A stretch of DNA of 64,000 nucleotides from JACCZX01 sp963729165 (GCA_963729165.1 CAVSMM010000015.1:265791-329790); one strand, 5' to 3'; shown: positions 16,465 to 27,029, numbered from the stretch's first letter. Notes: generated by a model from the letters alone, not told the origin. Program-made: numbers and translations.

Positions 16465-16956
16465 ATGGCCAAAGACTTCATTGCCCCCGATTTTGACGGC
16501 GCGGACCTGCGTATCGGTCTGGTGCAGGCGCGCTTCAACGAATGGGCGGGCCGTGCATTGACGGAGGCGTGCATCAACGAGCTGATCACGCTCGGCGTCG
16601 ACGAAGACGACATCACGCACATCACCGTGCCCGGCTCCCTCGAGATTCCGCTTGCGCTTGGAAAGCTGGCGGCGACCGACGATTTCGATGCGCTGATTGC
16701 GCTCGGCTGCGTGATTCGAGGCGACACGTATCACTTCGAGGTAGTCGCCAATGAGTCGGCGCGCGGCGTCGCAAGCGTTGCGATGGAGTATGGCGTGCCG
16801 GTCGCCAATGCCATTTTGACGACCGATACTGACGAGCAAGCGCGCGCGCGTTTGAGTGAAAAAGGGCGCGACGCGGCACGTACTGCGGTCGAAATGGCCA
16901 ATTTGCTGTGGGCGCTCGATGAAGACGGCGCCTCCGCAGCGACCGGCGAAGAGTAG
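16465..16956 (+). CDS. ribH: 6,7-dimethyl-8-ribityllumazine synthase
   Basis: Condenses the RibD and RibB products to lumazine; forms pentamers or icosahedral shells. 163 residues with the family motifs IGLVQARFNEW, VPGSLEIPLAL, ALGCVIRGDTYHFEVVANES and GVPVANAILTTDT. It follows ribBA by 32 bases and precedes nusB by 6, the standard rib-nusB operon order. Confidence 0.97.
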   Translation: MAKDFIAPDFDGADLRIGLVQARFNEWAGRALTEACINELITLGVDEDDITHITVPGSLEIPLALGKLAATDDFDALIALGCVIRGDTYHFEVVANESARGVASVAMEYGVPVANAILTTDTDEQARARLSEKGRDAARTAVEMANLLWALDEDGASAATGEE

Positions 16957-16962
16957 GTTCAC

Positions 16963-17442
16963 TTGCAGCCGTCAGGCCCGCCCGGCGGCTTAGCGCGGGC
17001 AAGAGGAAGCAGCCGAAGCGCACGTCGTCGAGCGCGAGAGCTTGCGCTCCAAGGGTTGTATCAATGGCTCATCGCAGGCCGAGATGCCGCGACGATCGAA
17101 GCGCAGCCGCTAGACGACGGCGAAGCCCAAGCGGGAGCCGATGTCGCGCACTATCGGGAGCTACTCAACGGCGCGATCGAGCACGCTGCAGACTTGCGCG
17201 CGCGATTCGGTCCGCATCTCGACCGGGCTGTGCAAACTCTTTCGCCGGTCGAGCATGCGATTCTGCTGATCGCAACCTACGAACTGCAGCATCGACTCGA
17301 AATTCCCTACCGCGTCGTGATCAACGAAGCCGTGGAGCTCGCAAAGAATTTCGGCGGTACCGACGGCTTTCGCTACGTCAATGGAGTGCTCGACAAGGTG
17401 GCGGCAGCACTACGTCAAACCGAGGTCGCCGCACGAGGCTGA
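16963..17442 (+). CDS. nusB: Transcription antitermination factor NusB
   Basis: All-helical RNA-binding factor that, with NusE/S10, binds boxA for rRNA antitermination. 159 residues from TTG 16963. RRRARELALQGLYQWL near the N-terminus and the C-terminal EIPYRVVINEAVELAKNFGG and YVNGVLDKVA motifs are diagnostic. Transcribed with ribH. Confidence 0.95.
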   Translation: MQPSGPPGGLARARGSSRSARRRARELALQGLYQWLIAGRDAATIEAQPLDDGEAQAGADVAHYRELLNGAIEHAADLRARFGPHLDRAVQTLSPVEHAILLIATYELQHRLEIPYRVVINEAVELAKNFGGTDGFRYVNGVLDKVAAALRQTEVAARG

Positions 17443-17455
17443 TCTCGAGGTTGAC

Positions 17456-18481
17456 TTGATCCAGCGCGGACACGCTCCGGACGATTCGCTCGGCGAATTC
17501 GAGTTGATCGAGCGTTTCTTCGCGCGTCCGGCTTCGGCCGATGGATACGTCGCCCTTGGCGTCGGCGACGACTGTGCATTGCTTACGGCCGGTTCCGGCG
17601 AGCAGTGGGCAGTGTCGACCGATACTCTGATCGAAGGAGTCCACTTCCTTTCGGACGTCAATCCGGCCGCGCTCGGGCACAAATCACTTGCCGTCAATCT
17701 CTCGGATCTCGCGGCGTGTGGCGCGACACCGCGCTGCTTCCTGCTGGCGATCGCACTACCGCGTGTCGATCCATCGTGGCTCGAGGACTTCAGTCGCGGG
17801 CTATATGCGCTGGCCGATGCGCACCGCTGCGTGCTGGCGGGCGGTGACACGACCCGCTCGGCGCATGGCGTGGCGATCACGATCACCGCGATGGGTACCG
17901 TGCCCTTGGGCCGAGCGCTGCTGCGATCGGGCGCGCGCGTGGGCGACGACATCTGGGTGTCGGGCCAGCTCGGTGACGCTGCTCTGGGCTTGGCGTTTCG
18001 CCGTAACGAAATCGACCTCCAACCGCCGGACGCGGAACGAGTGGTCGATCGTCTCGAGCGGCCAGCACCGCGCGTCCACCTTGGAGCGCGACTCGTCGGC
18101 ATCGCCAGCAGCGCGATCGACGTTTCTGATGGACTCGTTGGCGATCTTCGTCATGTTCTGCGCGGCTCAGGCGTCGGGGCGATCATCGATTGGACGCAGG
18201 TGCCGCGCTCTCCGGTACTGCAGCAGCAGCCCATGCATATCCAATACCGATGTGCGCTTATCGGTGGCGACGATTACGAGCTCGTTTTTACAGCGGCGTT
18301 GAACCGGCGGGCAGAGGTCATTGCGGCGGCGGAAACCACGCCCGTTACCCGCATCGGCACGGTGACAGCGACCGCCGATCTAGCCGTGCTGGACGGCCAG
18401 GGAGCGCCGGTAGACACTGGCAGCGGTGCTTACGATCATTTCGGAAGCGGATGGCGACGCCAGGATGGACGTGTCGGATGA
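17456..18481 (+). CDS. thiL: Thiamine-monophosphate kinase
   Basis: Phosphorylates thiamine phosphate to thiamine diphosphate. Motifs: GEFELIERFF at the start, VGDDCALL, the SVDTLIEGVHF-like VSTDTLIEGVHFL, LAGGDTTRS, AIDVSDGLVGDLRHVL and GGDDYELVF. I chose the TTG at 17456: it sits 13 bases after the nusB stop with GAGG five bases upstream, and the longer frame overlaps nusB without similarity. The usual downstream pgpA is absent. Confidence 0.95.
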   Translation: MIQRGHAPDDSLGEFELIERFFARPASADGYVALGVGDDCALLTAGSGEQWAVSTDTLIEGVHFLSDVNPAALGHKSLAVNLSDLAACGATPRCFLLAIALPRVDPSWLEDFSRGLYALADAHRCVLAGGDTTRSAHGVAITITAMGTVPLGRALLRSGARVGDDIWVSGQLGDAALGLAFRRNEIDLQPPDAERVVDRLERPAPRVHLGARLVGIASSAIDVSDGLVGDLRHVLRGSGVGAIIDWTQVPRSPVLQQQPMHIQYRCALIGGDDYELVFTAALNRRAEVIAAAETTPVTRIGTVTATADLAVLDGQGAPVDTGSGAYDHFGSGWRRQDGRVG

Positions 18482-18553
18482 CACGTTCGCACATCGGTTA
18501 GCTGAATTTGGGGACTTGCGCGAAAGCACGTTCAAAGAGGCAATGCTTTTCGT

Positions 18554-19075
18554 ATGAACGACGTATCGCAAACGATCGAGCAGCTCGCACACCGGCTCGG
18601 CTCAGCGCTTCGCGCGCAGCATCTGACGCTGGCGACAGCCGAATCGTGCACTGCCGGCGGCGTCGCCTACGCAGTCACAATCGTGCCCGGCTCGAGCGGC
18701 TGGTTCGACCGTGGGTTTATCACCTACTCGAACGAAGCAAAGATGCAGATGCTCGGCGTGCCATCTGCGTATTTGCGCGACTTTGGCGCGGTCAGCGAGC
18801 CGGTCGCGCGCGCGATGGCGCTCGGAGCGTTATCGCACGGTGCGCACGTGTCGCTCGCGGTGACAGGAATTGCCGGGCCCGAGGGTGGTTCCAACAACAA
18901 GCCGGTGGGGACCGTATGTTTCGCGTGGGCGATTCGGCGTGATTCGTCGAGCGCGCCCTGGGTTAAAACGCGCACCGTCCACATCACCGGCGATCGCAAT
19001 GCCGTGCGCACGCGAAGCATCATTGTTGCCCTCGAAACACTGATCGGGTTGCTCGAGCAGCGAGAGGACATTTGA
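18554..19075 (+). CDS. pncC: Nicotinamide-nucleotide amidohydrolase (CinA C-terminal domain, PncC)
   Basis: Hydrolyses NMN amide to nicotinate mononucleotide in pyridine-nucleotide salvage. 173 residues containing only the CinA C-terminal domain: TAESCTAGG (catalytic Ser/Lys region), GSSGWFDRGFITYSNEAK, VTGIAGPEGGSNNKPVGTV. It is the short single-domain form, as usual in proteobacteria. The next gene overlaps its stop (TTGA). Confidence 0.95.
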   Translation: MNDVSQTIEQLAHRLGSALRAQHLTLATAESCTAGGVAYAVTIVPGSSGWFDRGFITYSNEAKMQMLGVPSAYLRDFGAVSEPVARAMALGALSHGAHVSLAVTGIAGPEGGSNNKPVGTVCFAWAIRRDSSSAPWVKTRTVHITGDRNAVRTRSIIVALETLIGLLEQREDI

Positions 19076-19965
19076 GCGTAGGACTGTTTCCCGGATTCAC
19101 GCAGCAAACGCGACGCGCCAACGGGATTGATCTGCAGTTACGGTTTGGCGGTACCGGGCCGCCGTTGCTGCTGTTGCACGGTTTTCCGCAGACGCACGTC
19201 ATCTGGCACAAGGTCGCGCCGCAGCTGGCATCTGGCTACACCTTGGTGATGCCGGATCTGCGTGGCTACGGCGACTCCGACAAGCCGCCCAGCGAGGCGG
19301 ATCATGCGCCGTATTCGAAGCGCACGATGGCGCTCGACGTGCTGGAACTGATGCGCACGCTGGGATTCACACGCTTCTTCGTGTGCGGTCACGATCGTGG
19401 CGGGCGCGTCGCGCACCGTCTCGCGCTCGATCATCCGCAATGCGTCTCGCGTTTGATGGTGCTCGACATCTCGCCGACGCTTGCGATGTATGAGCGCACG
19501 ACGATGGATTTTGCGACGCTGTACTACCACTGGTTCTTTCTGACTCAACCCGAACCGCTGCCTGAAACGTTGATTGGCGCCAATCCGAGCTTCTATCTGC
19601 GAAACAAGCTCGGCGGCTGGGGATCCGTCGGTACCGGATTGTTCGATCCGCGAGCTTTGGCTGAATACGAACGTTGCTTTACCCCGGCGGCGATCCACGC
19701 GATGTGTGAGGACTATCGTGCCGCCGCGTCGATCGACCTCGAGCACGACCGCGCCGACGTGAAAGCAAACAAGCGCCTTGAGTGCCCACTTCACGTTTTA
19801 TGGGGCGAGCGCGGCGTCGTGAACAAGCTTTTCACTCCAATCGAGGACTGGCAGAGCCGGTCGAGAAACACGGTAGCCGGTCGCACAACGCCGACCGGGC
19901 ACTACATTCCGGAGGAAGCGCCCGATTTGTTGAGCGCGGAGATGCAGGCGTTCTTTGTGGACTGA
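19072..19965 (+). CDS. Alpha/beta hydrolase of the haloacetate (fluoroacetate) dehalogenase type
   Basis: 297-residue alpha/beta hydrolase starting at a TTG that overlaps the pncC stop. The oxyanion motif HGFPQ, the nucleophile elbow GHDRGGR (Asp nucleophile with both carboxylate-binding Arg), the HWFFL cap motif and the catalytic His in GHYIPEE all match the fluoroacetate dehalogenase family. Substrate cannot be proved; epoxide hydrolases share the Asp elbow, but the two Arg and the His-Trp pair favour haloacetates. Intact. Confidence 0.85.
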   Translation: MSVGLFPGFTQQTRRANGIDLQLRFGGTGPPLLLLHGFPQTHVIWHKVAPQLASGYTLVMPDLRGYGDSDKPPSEADHAPYSKRTMALDVLELMRTLGFTRFFVCGHDRGGRVAHRLALDHPQCVSRLMVLDISPTLAMYERTTMDFATLYYHWFFLTQPEPLPETLIGANPSFYLRNKLGGWGSVGTGLFDPRALAEYERCFTPAAIHAMCEDYRAAASIDLEHDRADVKANKRLECPLHVLWGERGVVNKLFTPIEDWQSRSRNTVAGRTTPTGHYIPEEAPDLLSAEMQAFFVD

Positions 19966-19981
19966 TTTTGTAGACTTGCTG

Positions 19982-21644
19982 ATGAGTCGCTTTGTGCCGC
20001 CATGCGCCGCCGGCGTTATCGTCATCGGGGCGGTGTTGGCAACGCTTCCTGCCGCAGCGGTTGAAGGACCCAACAACCCAGTGCGGGGCGCGGTTTGCAG
20101 CGCCGATACCGGAAACCTGCCGATTTCGAAAGCGCGCCTGCTCGACTTTGGTGACTACCGCGGCCCGCCCGCTTCTCCCAATGCCGAGGCTCAGCGATTC
20201 TTTGACCAGGGACTCGTGTTTGGCTGGGGATTCAGCTTTGCTGAGGCAGTGCGCTCCTTTCGTGCGGCTTCGCAGCTCGATCCGCAGTGCGCGTTGTGCC
20301 GCTGGGGCATAGCGTGGGCGCTCGGTCCCAGCATCAATCACGATATGAACGCCGCCGACGTGCCCGTCGCGCTTGACGCGATCGTTCAGGCGCGCGGCCT
20401 GTCAGCGCCCGGTTCGCTCGAGCGCGCGCTGATCGATGCGCTGGCACTGCGCTATTCAACGAGTAACGCTGCCGATGCCGGCCGGCTCGCCGCTTCCTAT
20501 GCTGCCGCGATGCAGGTCGTTGCAGACCGGTATGCAGGCGACGCCGATATCGCGGTGTTGGCAGCCGAGGCTGAGATGAACGCACACGCCTACGACTACT
20601 GGCGCGCCAACGGCCGGCCGCAAGCATGGACGCCGAAGATCGCTGCACGGCTCGATCGAGCGATTCACTTGGCGCCCATGCACCCGGGTGCGCATCACTA
20701 TCGAATCCATCTGTTCGAAGATTCACCGCAGCGCGAACAGGCGCTGGCGTCGGCAGAACAACTTGGCACGCTCGCTCCGATGGTGGGTCATCTGGTGCAT
20801 ATGCCGTCGCATATTTTTTTCAGGGTCGGACGCTATCGCGATGCGGTGGCGTCGAACGCTGCGGCTGTCAAAGCGGATCGCGAATACGCGAAGGCGACGG
20901 GTGCGGACACCGGCTATGCCATTCACAATCTGCATTACCTGTGGGTCTCCGCGCTGTGGAGCGGAGATGCCGACATCGCAATGCAGGCTGCGGAACAGCT
21001 TGCCGTAGCGGCAGCCGCGGATGTTGAGCCGCAAGGCACGCGGCAACACCTTTTAGCGGCGCCGGCGCTGACGAAAGTACGGTTGCATCGGTGGGACTCG
21101 CTGCCCAACGATGCCGATGAAGGTTCCGCGACTGATCCCTACTTGCGCGGGTTGATGCAATTCGCGCGGGGTATGGCGCACGCCGCGCGCGGTAACGTAA
21201 CGGCGGCTCGCACCGAGCTCGAGCGGCTGCAACGTTCGCGAGCGGGCCGCTCAGGCGGCGGGCTTGACTATAAAAAACATCAATCGATCGTCCGATGTGC
21301 TTGCGGTGGCGCGCTGGCAACTGCAATCGACCATCGCCACAGCGCGTCAGATGCACGGTGACGCGGTGCGTTTCGCGAGCGCCGCCGTTGCTGCTGAAGA
21401 TCGACTGGTGACTGACGATCCACCTGTATGGCCCGTTCCTGCGCGCCACACATTGGGCGACGCACTCCTTAGCGCCGGTCGTGCCGCCGAAGCGCAAAAG
21501 GTTTTCAACGAAGATTTAAAGAAATATCCACAGAACTGCGCCGCGTTGGCCGGCTTGGCTGCCGCTGAACGCGCGCAGCGCTCTTCAACGCGTGCTTCGT
21601 CTCGAGTCTGCGCACGTGTCTGCGCATCTTCCACATTGTCCTAA
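19982..21644 (+). CDS. Exported TPR-repeat protein (one indel)
   Basis: Starts MSRFVPPCAAG with a hydrophobic signal peptide ending around ATLPAAAVEG, so it is probably periplasmic or outer-membrane attached. Helical repeats follow: AEAQRFFDQGLVFGWGFSFAEAVRSFRAASQLDPQCALCRWG is a TPR-like unit, and a last unit GDALLSAGRAAEAQKVFNEDLKKYP lies near the end. HHYRIHLFEDSP and HMPSHIFFRVGRY are well-conserved-looking motifs typical of a family of hypothetical TPR proteins. The frame changes near 21265-21290. About 554 residues when joined. Function unknown. Confidence 0.75.
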
Positions 21645-23024
21645 GTGACCGCCATGCCCATCGAAGCCTTGATTCTGCTCGGCCTGATTGCACTGAACGG
21701 CGTCTTCGCGATGTCCGAGATCGCGCTGGTGACCGCGCGCCGTGCGCGGCTTCAAGTGCTGGTGGAAGAAGGCGATCGAGGCGCCGCCGCGGCGATGGCG
21801 CTCAATACCGAGCCGACGCGGTTCCTATCCACGATTCAGGTCGGCATCACGTCGATCGGCATCACGAGCGGCATTGTGGGCGAGGCTGCATTCGCGCAGC
21901 CGCTCAGCCACTGGTTGATCGAGCTGGGTGTGAAGCCCGGCAACGCCAGTCTTGGCGCAACGGTGTTGGTGGTGGTCGTCATTACGTACGTATCGATCGT
22001 GATCGGCGAGCTGGTGCCCAAGCGCCTCGGGCAAATATGGCCGGAAGCGATCGCACGCACTGTCGCACGGCCGATCAGCTGGTTGGCGGCTGCAGCACGG
22101 CCGTTCGTGCGGTTGTTGTCGTCATCGACCGACCTCTTGTTGAAGCTCTTCGGTACGCATGGACGGCGTGCCACGTCGGTAACCGAAGAAGAGATTCATG
22201 CGCTGATCCAGGAAGGTTCCGACCACGGCGTGATCGATGAGCAAGAGCGCGCGATGGTGCGTAACGTGTTCCGTCTCGATGACCGGCAGATTGCATCGCT
22301 AATGACGCCGCGGTCCGACATCGTCTACATCGACCTTGAAGATTCGCCCGCCGACAATCTGAACAAAGTATTGGAGTCGCAACGCTCGCGCTTTCCGGTG
22401 TGTCGCGGTGGCCTGCGCGACGTGGTCGGCATCATCAGCTCGAGCAGCTTGTTGCAGCAAACGATTCGCGGCCAGGCGCCGGATTTCTCCAAAGGTCTGG
22501 CGGCAGCGGCGTACGTGCCCGAATCATTGACCGGCATGGAATTGCTTGAGACGTTCCGCTCGTCGACGTCGCATATGGCGCTGGTCGTTGATGAGTACGG
22601 CGAGATCCAAGGTCTGGTCACTCTGCAGGACCTGCTCGAGGCGATCACCGGTGAGTTCAAACCGCCCAGCGTTGACGACGCGTGGGCAGTGTTGCGGCAG
22701 GACGGTTCGTGGCTGCTGGATGGACTGATTCCGCTGCCCGAATTGAAAGATCGGCTTGGGTTTGCCGCGGCGCCGGAAGAAGAACTTGGCCGCTACAACA
22801 CGTTGAGCGGCATGGTGATGCTGCTGCTGGGCCGCGTGCCGCATACCGCCGATGTCGCCGAATGGCAAGGCTGGCGATTTGAGATCGTCGACATGGACAA
22901 GCATCGCATCGACAAAGTGCTGGCGTCGCGCTTGCCCGAGAAGCGCAACCGAACAAGACGAAAGGCAAGGATGCGGCGACCAATCCGCCGCGTTGATCCG
23001 GGCTACGCGGTAGCGAGCCGGTAG
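21645..23024 (+). CDS. HlyC/CorC family transporter (DUF21-CBS-CorC_HlyC)
   Basis: 459-residue integral membrane protein: N-terminal DUF21 domain with about four transmembrane segments (residues 1-170, including ISIALVTARRARL-like MSEIALVTARRARL and VIGELVPKRLG), two CBS domains (about 205-330, MTPRSDIVYID and VVDEYGEIQGLVTLQDLLEAITGE), and a C-terminal FAD-fold CorC_HlyC domain. The family is linked to magnesium/cobalt efflux; haemolysin activity is a historic name. Start is GTG 21645, or ATG 21654. Its 3' end overlaps the convergent pyrF by 22 bases. Confidence 0.92.
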   Translation: MTAMPIEALILLGLIALNGVFAMSEIALVTARRARLQVLVEEGDRGAAAAMALNTEPTRFLSTIQVGITSIGITSGIVGEAAFAQPLSHWLIELGVKPGNASLGATVLVVVVITYVSIVIGELVPKRLGQIWPEAIARTVARPISWLAAAARPFVRLLSSSTDLLLKLFGTHGRRATSVTEEEIHALIQEGSDHGVIDEQERAMVRNVFRLDDRQIASLMTPRSDIVYIDLEDSPADNLNKVLESQRSRFPVCRGGLRDVVGIISSSSLLQQTIRGQAPDFSKGLAAAAYVPESLTGMELLETFRSSTSHMALVVDEYGEIQGLVTLQDLLEAITGEFKPPSVDDAWAVLRQDGSWLLDGLIPLPELKDRLGFAAAPEEELGRYNTLSGMVMLLLGRVPHTADVAEWQGWRFEIVDMDKHRIDKVLASRLPEKRNRTRRKARMRRPIRRVDPGYAVASR

Positions 23025-23826
23025 CGATTGATTTCATCACGCGCGGTCTGCGCAGCGCGGCGCGCCGCCGCTGCGAAATCTTCGCCGCTCGACGCATAAA
23101 TGATCGCGCGTGAAGAGTTGACGACGATGCCGGTGCCGTCGGATGTCTGGCCTGCTTTGACGCTTGCCTCCACGTTGCCGCCCTGCGCGCCTATGCCCGG
23201 CACCAGCAGCGGCATTTCGCCCACGAGCGCGCGCACGCGCGCCAGTTCGCGAGGATAAGTGGCGCCAACCACCAGACCGATCTGGCCACTGCGATTCCAG
23301 TCGCTGGCGAGCCGTGCCACGCGCTCGTACAAGCCGCTCGCCTTCCACCGTCAGCATCTGCAGGTCATCGCCGCCGGCGTTGCTGGTTCGGCACAGAAGA
23401 AATACGCCGCGATCGGCGTAAGCGAGATACGGCTCGATCGAATCGAATCCAAGATACGGTGACAGCGTCACCGCATGTGCGTTGTAGCGGTCGAAAACTT
23501 CGCGCGCGTAATGCTGTGCAGTCGACGCCATATCGCCGCGCTTGGCGTCAAGAATGACCGGGACAGTCGGGTTGGCTTGTGCGAATGTAAGTGATCAGGC
23601 GTTGCAACGCGTCTTCGGCGGCCGCCGATGCGAAGTAGGCGATTTGCGGCTTAAACGCGCAAGCGAAATCGGCCGTCGCGTCGACGATAGATTTGCAGAA
23701 CTCGAAGATCGAATCGTCGCTGCGGCGCAGATGCTCGGGAAAGCGCGCCGGGTCGGGATCGAGTCCCACGCACAGCAGCGTGTCGGCGGCACTCCATCGC
23801 GCCTGCAGCATCTCGACGAACTTCAT
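23003..23826 (-). CDS. pyrF: Orotidine 5'-phosphate decarboxylase, type 2 (frameshifted)
   Basis: Last step of UMP synthesis. Segments recovered in order: MKFVEMLQARWSAADTLLCVGLDPDPARFP, FKPQIAYF, then the catalytic DAKRGDMASTAQHYA, and finally LVVGATYPRELARVR and PGIGAQGG. Breaks near 23545 and 23335 separate the three frames. The order, spacing and length (about 274 residues) are normal, so these look like sequencing indels. Convergent with the CorC-like gene. Confidence 0.93.
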
Positions 23827-23884
23827 GCGCCCTCCGCAGGCGATTTTACAGAGCGGCTGGGACGCGGGATGTTAGCCTCGAGCG

Positions 23885-24789
23885 ATGCCTGCAATAAAAC
23901 TTTCCGCCCGTGACTTAACGCTGCTGGTGCTGTTAACCCTCTTCTGGGGTCTCAATTGGCCGGTGATGAAAATCGGCGTGTCAGAGTTACCGCCCCTTTA
24001 CTTCCGCACGCTCTGCATCGCCGGCGGGCTTGTTGTCATTTGGTGCTGGGCGCGCGTGATGCGCGTGCCGATGGCGGTTCCGGCAGGGGCGTGGCCTTTG
24101 GTGGTAAAGCTGGCGCTACCGAACCTGATCATGTGGCACCTGCTTGCGATCATCGCAATCAAGATGCTGCCCTCGGGCCGCGCAGCAATCCTCGGCTACA
24201 CGATGCCGGTATGGGCGGTCGTCATCGGTTGATCGCTTTCAATGAGAAGCCGTTGCGTCGACACTGGTGGGGCGTGCTGGCAGCTTTGGTGGGTACGCTA
24301 TTGTTGCTGTCGTCCGAGTTCACGGCGCTGGCCGGCGCGCCCTTGGGTACGGTGCTCATGCTGGTCGCTGCGGCATCGTGGGGCTACGGGACGCATCTGT
24401 TGCGGCGGAACCTGACCGACATGCCGATCATTGCGCTGACGTTCTGGATGCTGACGATGACTCTGGTTGTCATGTTCGTTGGGTCGATCTTGTTCGAGAT
24501 GCCGCGCTGGCGAATGCCAGGGGCCACCGAATGGGCGTCGATTGTCTACAACATGGTGTTGGCGATCGCGTTCTGCCATGTCGTGTGGTCGATGCTCGCA
24601 CGCAAGCTGCCGCCTGCTGCGAGCGGACTATCGGTAATGATGATTCCCGTGATCGGCGTTTTCTCTGGCATGGTGCTGCTTGGAGAGCGGCCGTTCTGGC
24701 AGGACTATGCAGCGCTCATTTTGATTCTGGTCGCACTGTCGTCGGTTTTCCTGACGCCTCGCGCCGACGGCGCGCTAATCGATCGTTGA
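23885..24789 (+). CDS. EamA/DMT family transporter (one indel)
   Basis: Drug/metabolite transporter superfamily, ten transmembrane segments in two EamA repeats. The first repeat (FWGLNWPVMKIG...LGYTMPVWAVVIG) ends at a frame break near 24230; the second (LLLLSSEF..., ASWGYGTHLLRRN..., VIGVFSGMVLLGERPFW) continues in another frame to TGA 24787-24789. Substrate unknown, possibly amino acids or metabolites. It is divergent from pyrF. Confidence 0.85.
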
Positions 24790-24793
24790 CGGT

Positions 24794-25800
24794 TCAGTTC
24801 GCCGGCGTTCGAAACAATTCAACACGCTCGGGCGTTGGCGGATGCGTCGACAAATAGGTCGGCCAGTCGCTCTTTGGCGCCGCGTTTGTCTTGAGCGCTC
24901 TTGCATGCGCTCGAACAGCGTTGCCAACGATCCTGTCGATATACCGTTCGCGCGCAGCAGGTCGATCGCGTACAGATCGGCTTCGCGCTCCATTTCGCGT
25001 GAATAGTCGAGGTCGATCAGTAGCGCGGGCAAGCGCGCCAATACCGTGCTGACATCGCCAAATAGCACCGCCGCTGCTGCTCCGACTGCTGCACTGGCAA
25101 ACAGCCGGCGCATCAGGTGCCGTTGTTCGATGTGCCCGAGCTCGTGCGCGAGCACACCGATTACCGCGTCGTCGTCGGGCGCAAGCTCGACCAGCTCGTC
25201 GGTGACGTAGATCACCCCTCCCGGCAACGCGAGCGCGTTGGGCCCGATCTTCGACGCGCGAAAGCGGATCGCATAGTCTCGTCCGTCCTGCGGCGCGATC
25301 GCATCAAAGCGATCCGTCAATGCGTCGCGCTTTTCCTGCGACAGCTGGGTCTCCGAGAAAACGCGTTTTTCGAGAAATGCGGTCGCTTCGCGGCCAAGCC
25401 TTTCTTCCCAGGCAAGCGGCACCCTGACCGCGGCGTACTCGGCAGCAACAGGCAATACCCATCGATACACAACGAACAGAAACGCTATCAGCGCAAACAC
25501 CGCAATGAAGGCGCCGCGCCACCGGTTTTGCCACGCGACCACCAATGAATCGCGATGGCCGGAGGCGGCCAGGATCTGCGAGAACGCCGCGTTATCCGCA
25601 ATCTCGCAAAACGCTCCGTCGGCGAAAGTAACGATCCTTGGCGCGTGCGCCAGTGGTTCCGAAACGCGAAGCTCGGACAAGGGCTCGCGCCGTGCTACTT
25701 GATCGCCGGCGACGTCGAGATCGTCGCCGTTGACCGACAGCCGCACCGAGTGCGGACGTGAGCTTCGCCCGTCAAAGTAACGCGCATCGACAGCGTTCAC
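24794..25800 (-). CDS. M48 family membrane metallopeptidase (one indel)
   Basis: HtpX/Oma1-type zinc peptidase. An N-terminal soluble region, a transmembrane segment (about residues 95-117), the zinc motif HELGH with a third ligand in EREAD, and ALPGGVIYVTDELV typical of M48 proteins. Near 24870-24895 the frame shifts; the true end reads WPTYLSTHPPTPERVELF...TPAN, stopping at 24794. The GTG start overlaps the stop of the DUF898 gene (GTGA), so translation is coupled. A pair of DUF898 and M48 genes is a recurrent arrangement. Confidence 0.88.
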
Positions 25801-26963
25801 AAACCAATATCAAAATCGAACAGATCGGCCGCGCCTTCGCCTGTGGCGGCAACGTCTCCGACCGCTGCGCCGCTCAGGAACTGATCCATGCCGCTGACAG
25901 TGACAGCGGTGACTGACTCAAGCCGATACCTAAGACTGCGAATCACAGCGAATGGCGTGAACAGTCCGAGCGTGAGCGATCAAGCAGGATGATGTTGACC
26001 AGATAAATCCACGCCATCGGCAGCACGCGCGCTTTGCTGACGAAGCTGACTTCTCCACCGTCGTGTGGTTCCAGATGCGGTTTTGTATCAACACGACGAA
26101 AGCGGAAAAATCAAGAAGTACGCAACGTACGAGCCGATAATCAGCACCAATATTCCGACGCCAAAGACGCCTGCCCCTTTGCTGAAGCTGAAAAGGCCTG
26201 CGCCAGCGATAAATCCGACTGCTGCGAAGACGAGCCCGATGGCGAGCAATATTCCGAACAGGATCCCATAGACAGCATAAAAATGTCCTGCGGTTGCGGT
26301 AAACCGCGCTTCAGCCGACCCCAGCAAAGCGTTGTTGTGCTGATATCGCTTGAATCGGTAGTGCAAGTACGGCAGCACCAAGAGATAGATCACCATCGCC
26401 AGTCCGAGAAACGCTAAAAGCCAGATGCGGCGGCTCGCCGCCCTCGTTTTCGGCGTAAAAGCCGAGCAATGCAAGCGGCACGATGAAAAATATCAGCGGC
26501 GCCGCAATCACATAGATCTCGGCCAGCCCGCCGACAAACTGAAAGTGGATGCCACGATAACTCGAATAGCGCGCCCTGAAATCGCAGCGATTGCCGGATC
26601 AGCCAGGGAAATATCGCGGCCAGGAGCCGCTAGCGTGATCGACGCCTGCAATCAACGACAACTGGAAGCTGAAGTTGTAGGCGATCAGCAGCACTAAAGC
26701 GATCAGTCGACCTTTCAGAATCGCGATCGGCGAGCCGTGGTAGTCAAAGGACGAATCGGCGATCTGCGTGTTGCGGTACATGTACTTCAGCCGCCGAACT
26801 TTCGCCCACGCCGAGTAGATGCCTAGCGTCACGATCGTCAGCAACAAATTAACGATCCAGATTCGAAAGTATTCGCTGCCGCTGCCGACAAAGCGCACGG
26901 GTAGTCGGTCGAAGCGGCGACCGAAGCCGACGCCGGCCACGGTGATGCGGGCAATTCGTGCAT
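25797..26963 (-). CDS. DUF898 (YjgN) family membrane protein (frameshifted)
   Basis: Multi-pass membrane protein. Recognisable pieces: FVGSGSEYFRIWIVNLLLTIVTLGIYSAWAKVRR, then TQIADSSFDYHGSPIAILKGR, several hydrophobic segments (26090-26450) and a final LGLFTPFAVIRSLRYRLESV ending near FDFDIGL. At least four indels (about 26935, 26590, 26440-26500 and 26090) split it. Start ATG at 26963 follows GAGGGGG. About 388 residues. Function unknown; coupled to the M48 peptidase, which may process or protect it. Confidence 0.8.
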
Positions 26964-27029
26964 GACCAATCCCCCTCGTTTCTTATGACTGCTTTGTAGC
27001 CCAGCTGCGACCACGCGGCAATCGCGGGC

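Noticed and set aside
16963..16995. Alternative nusB start further downstream
   Set aside because: The first residues are poorly conserved, but no better start with a Shine-Dalgarno exists before the conserved RRRARELALQ stretch; TTG 16963 is kept.
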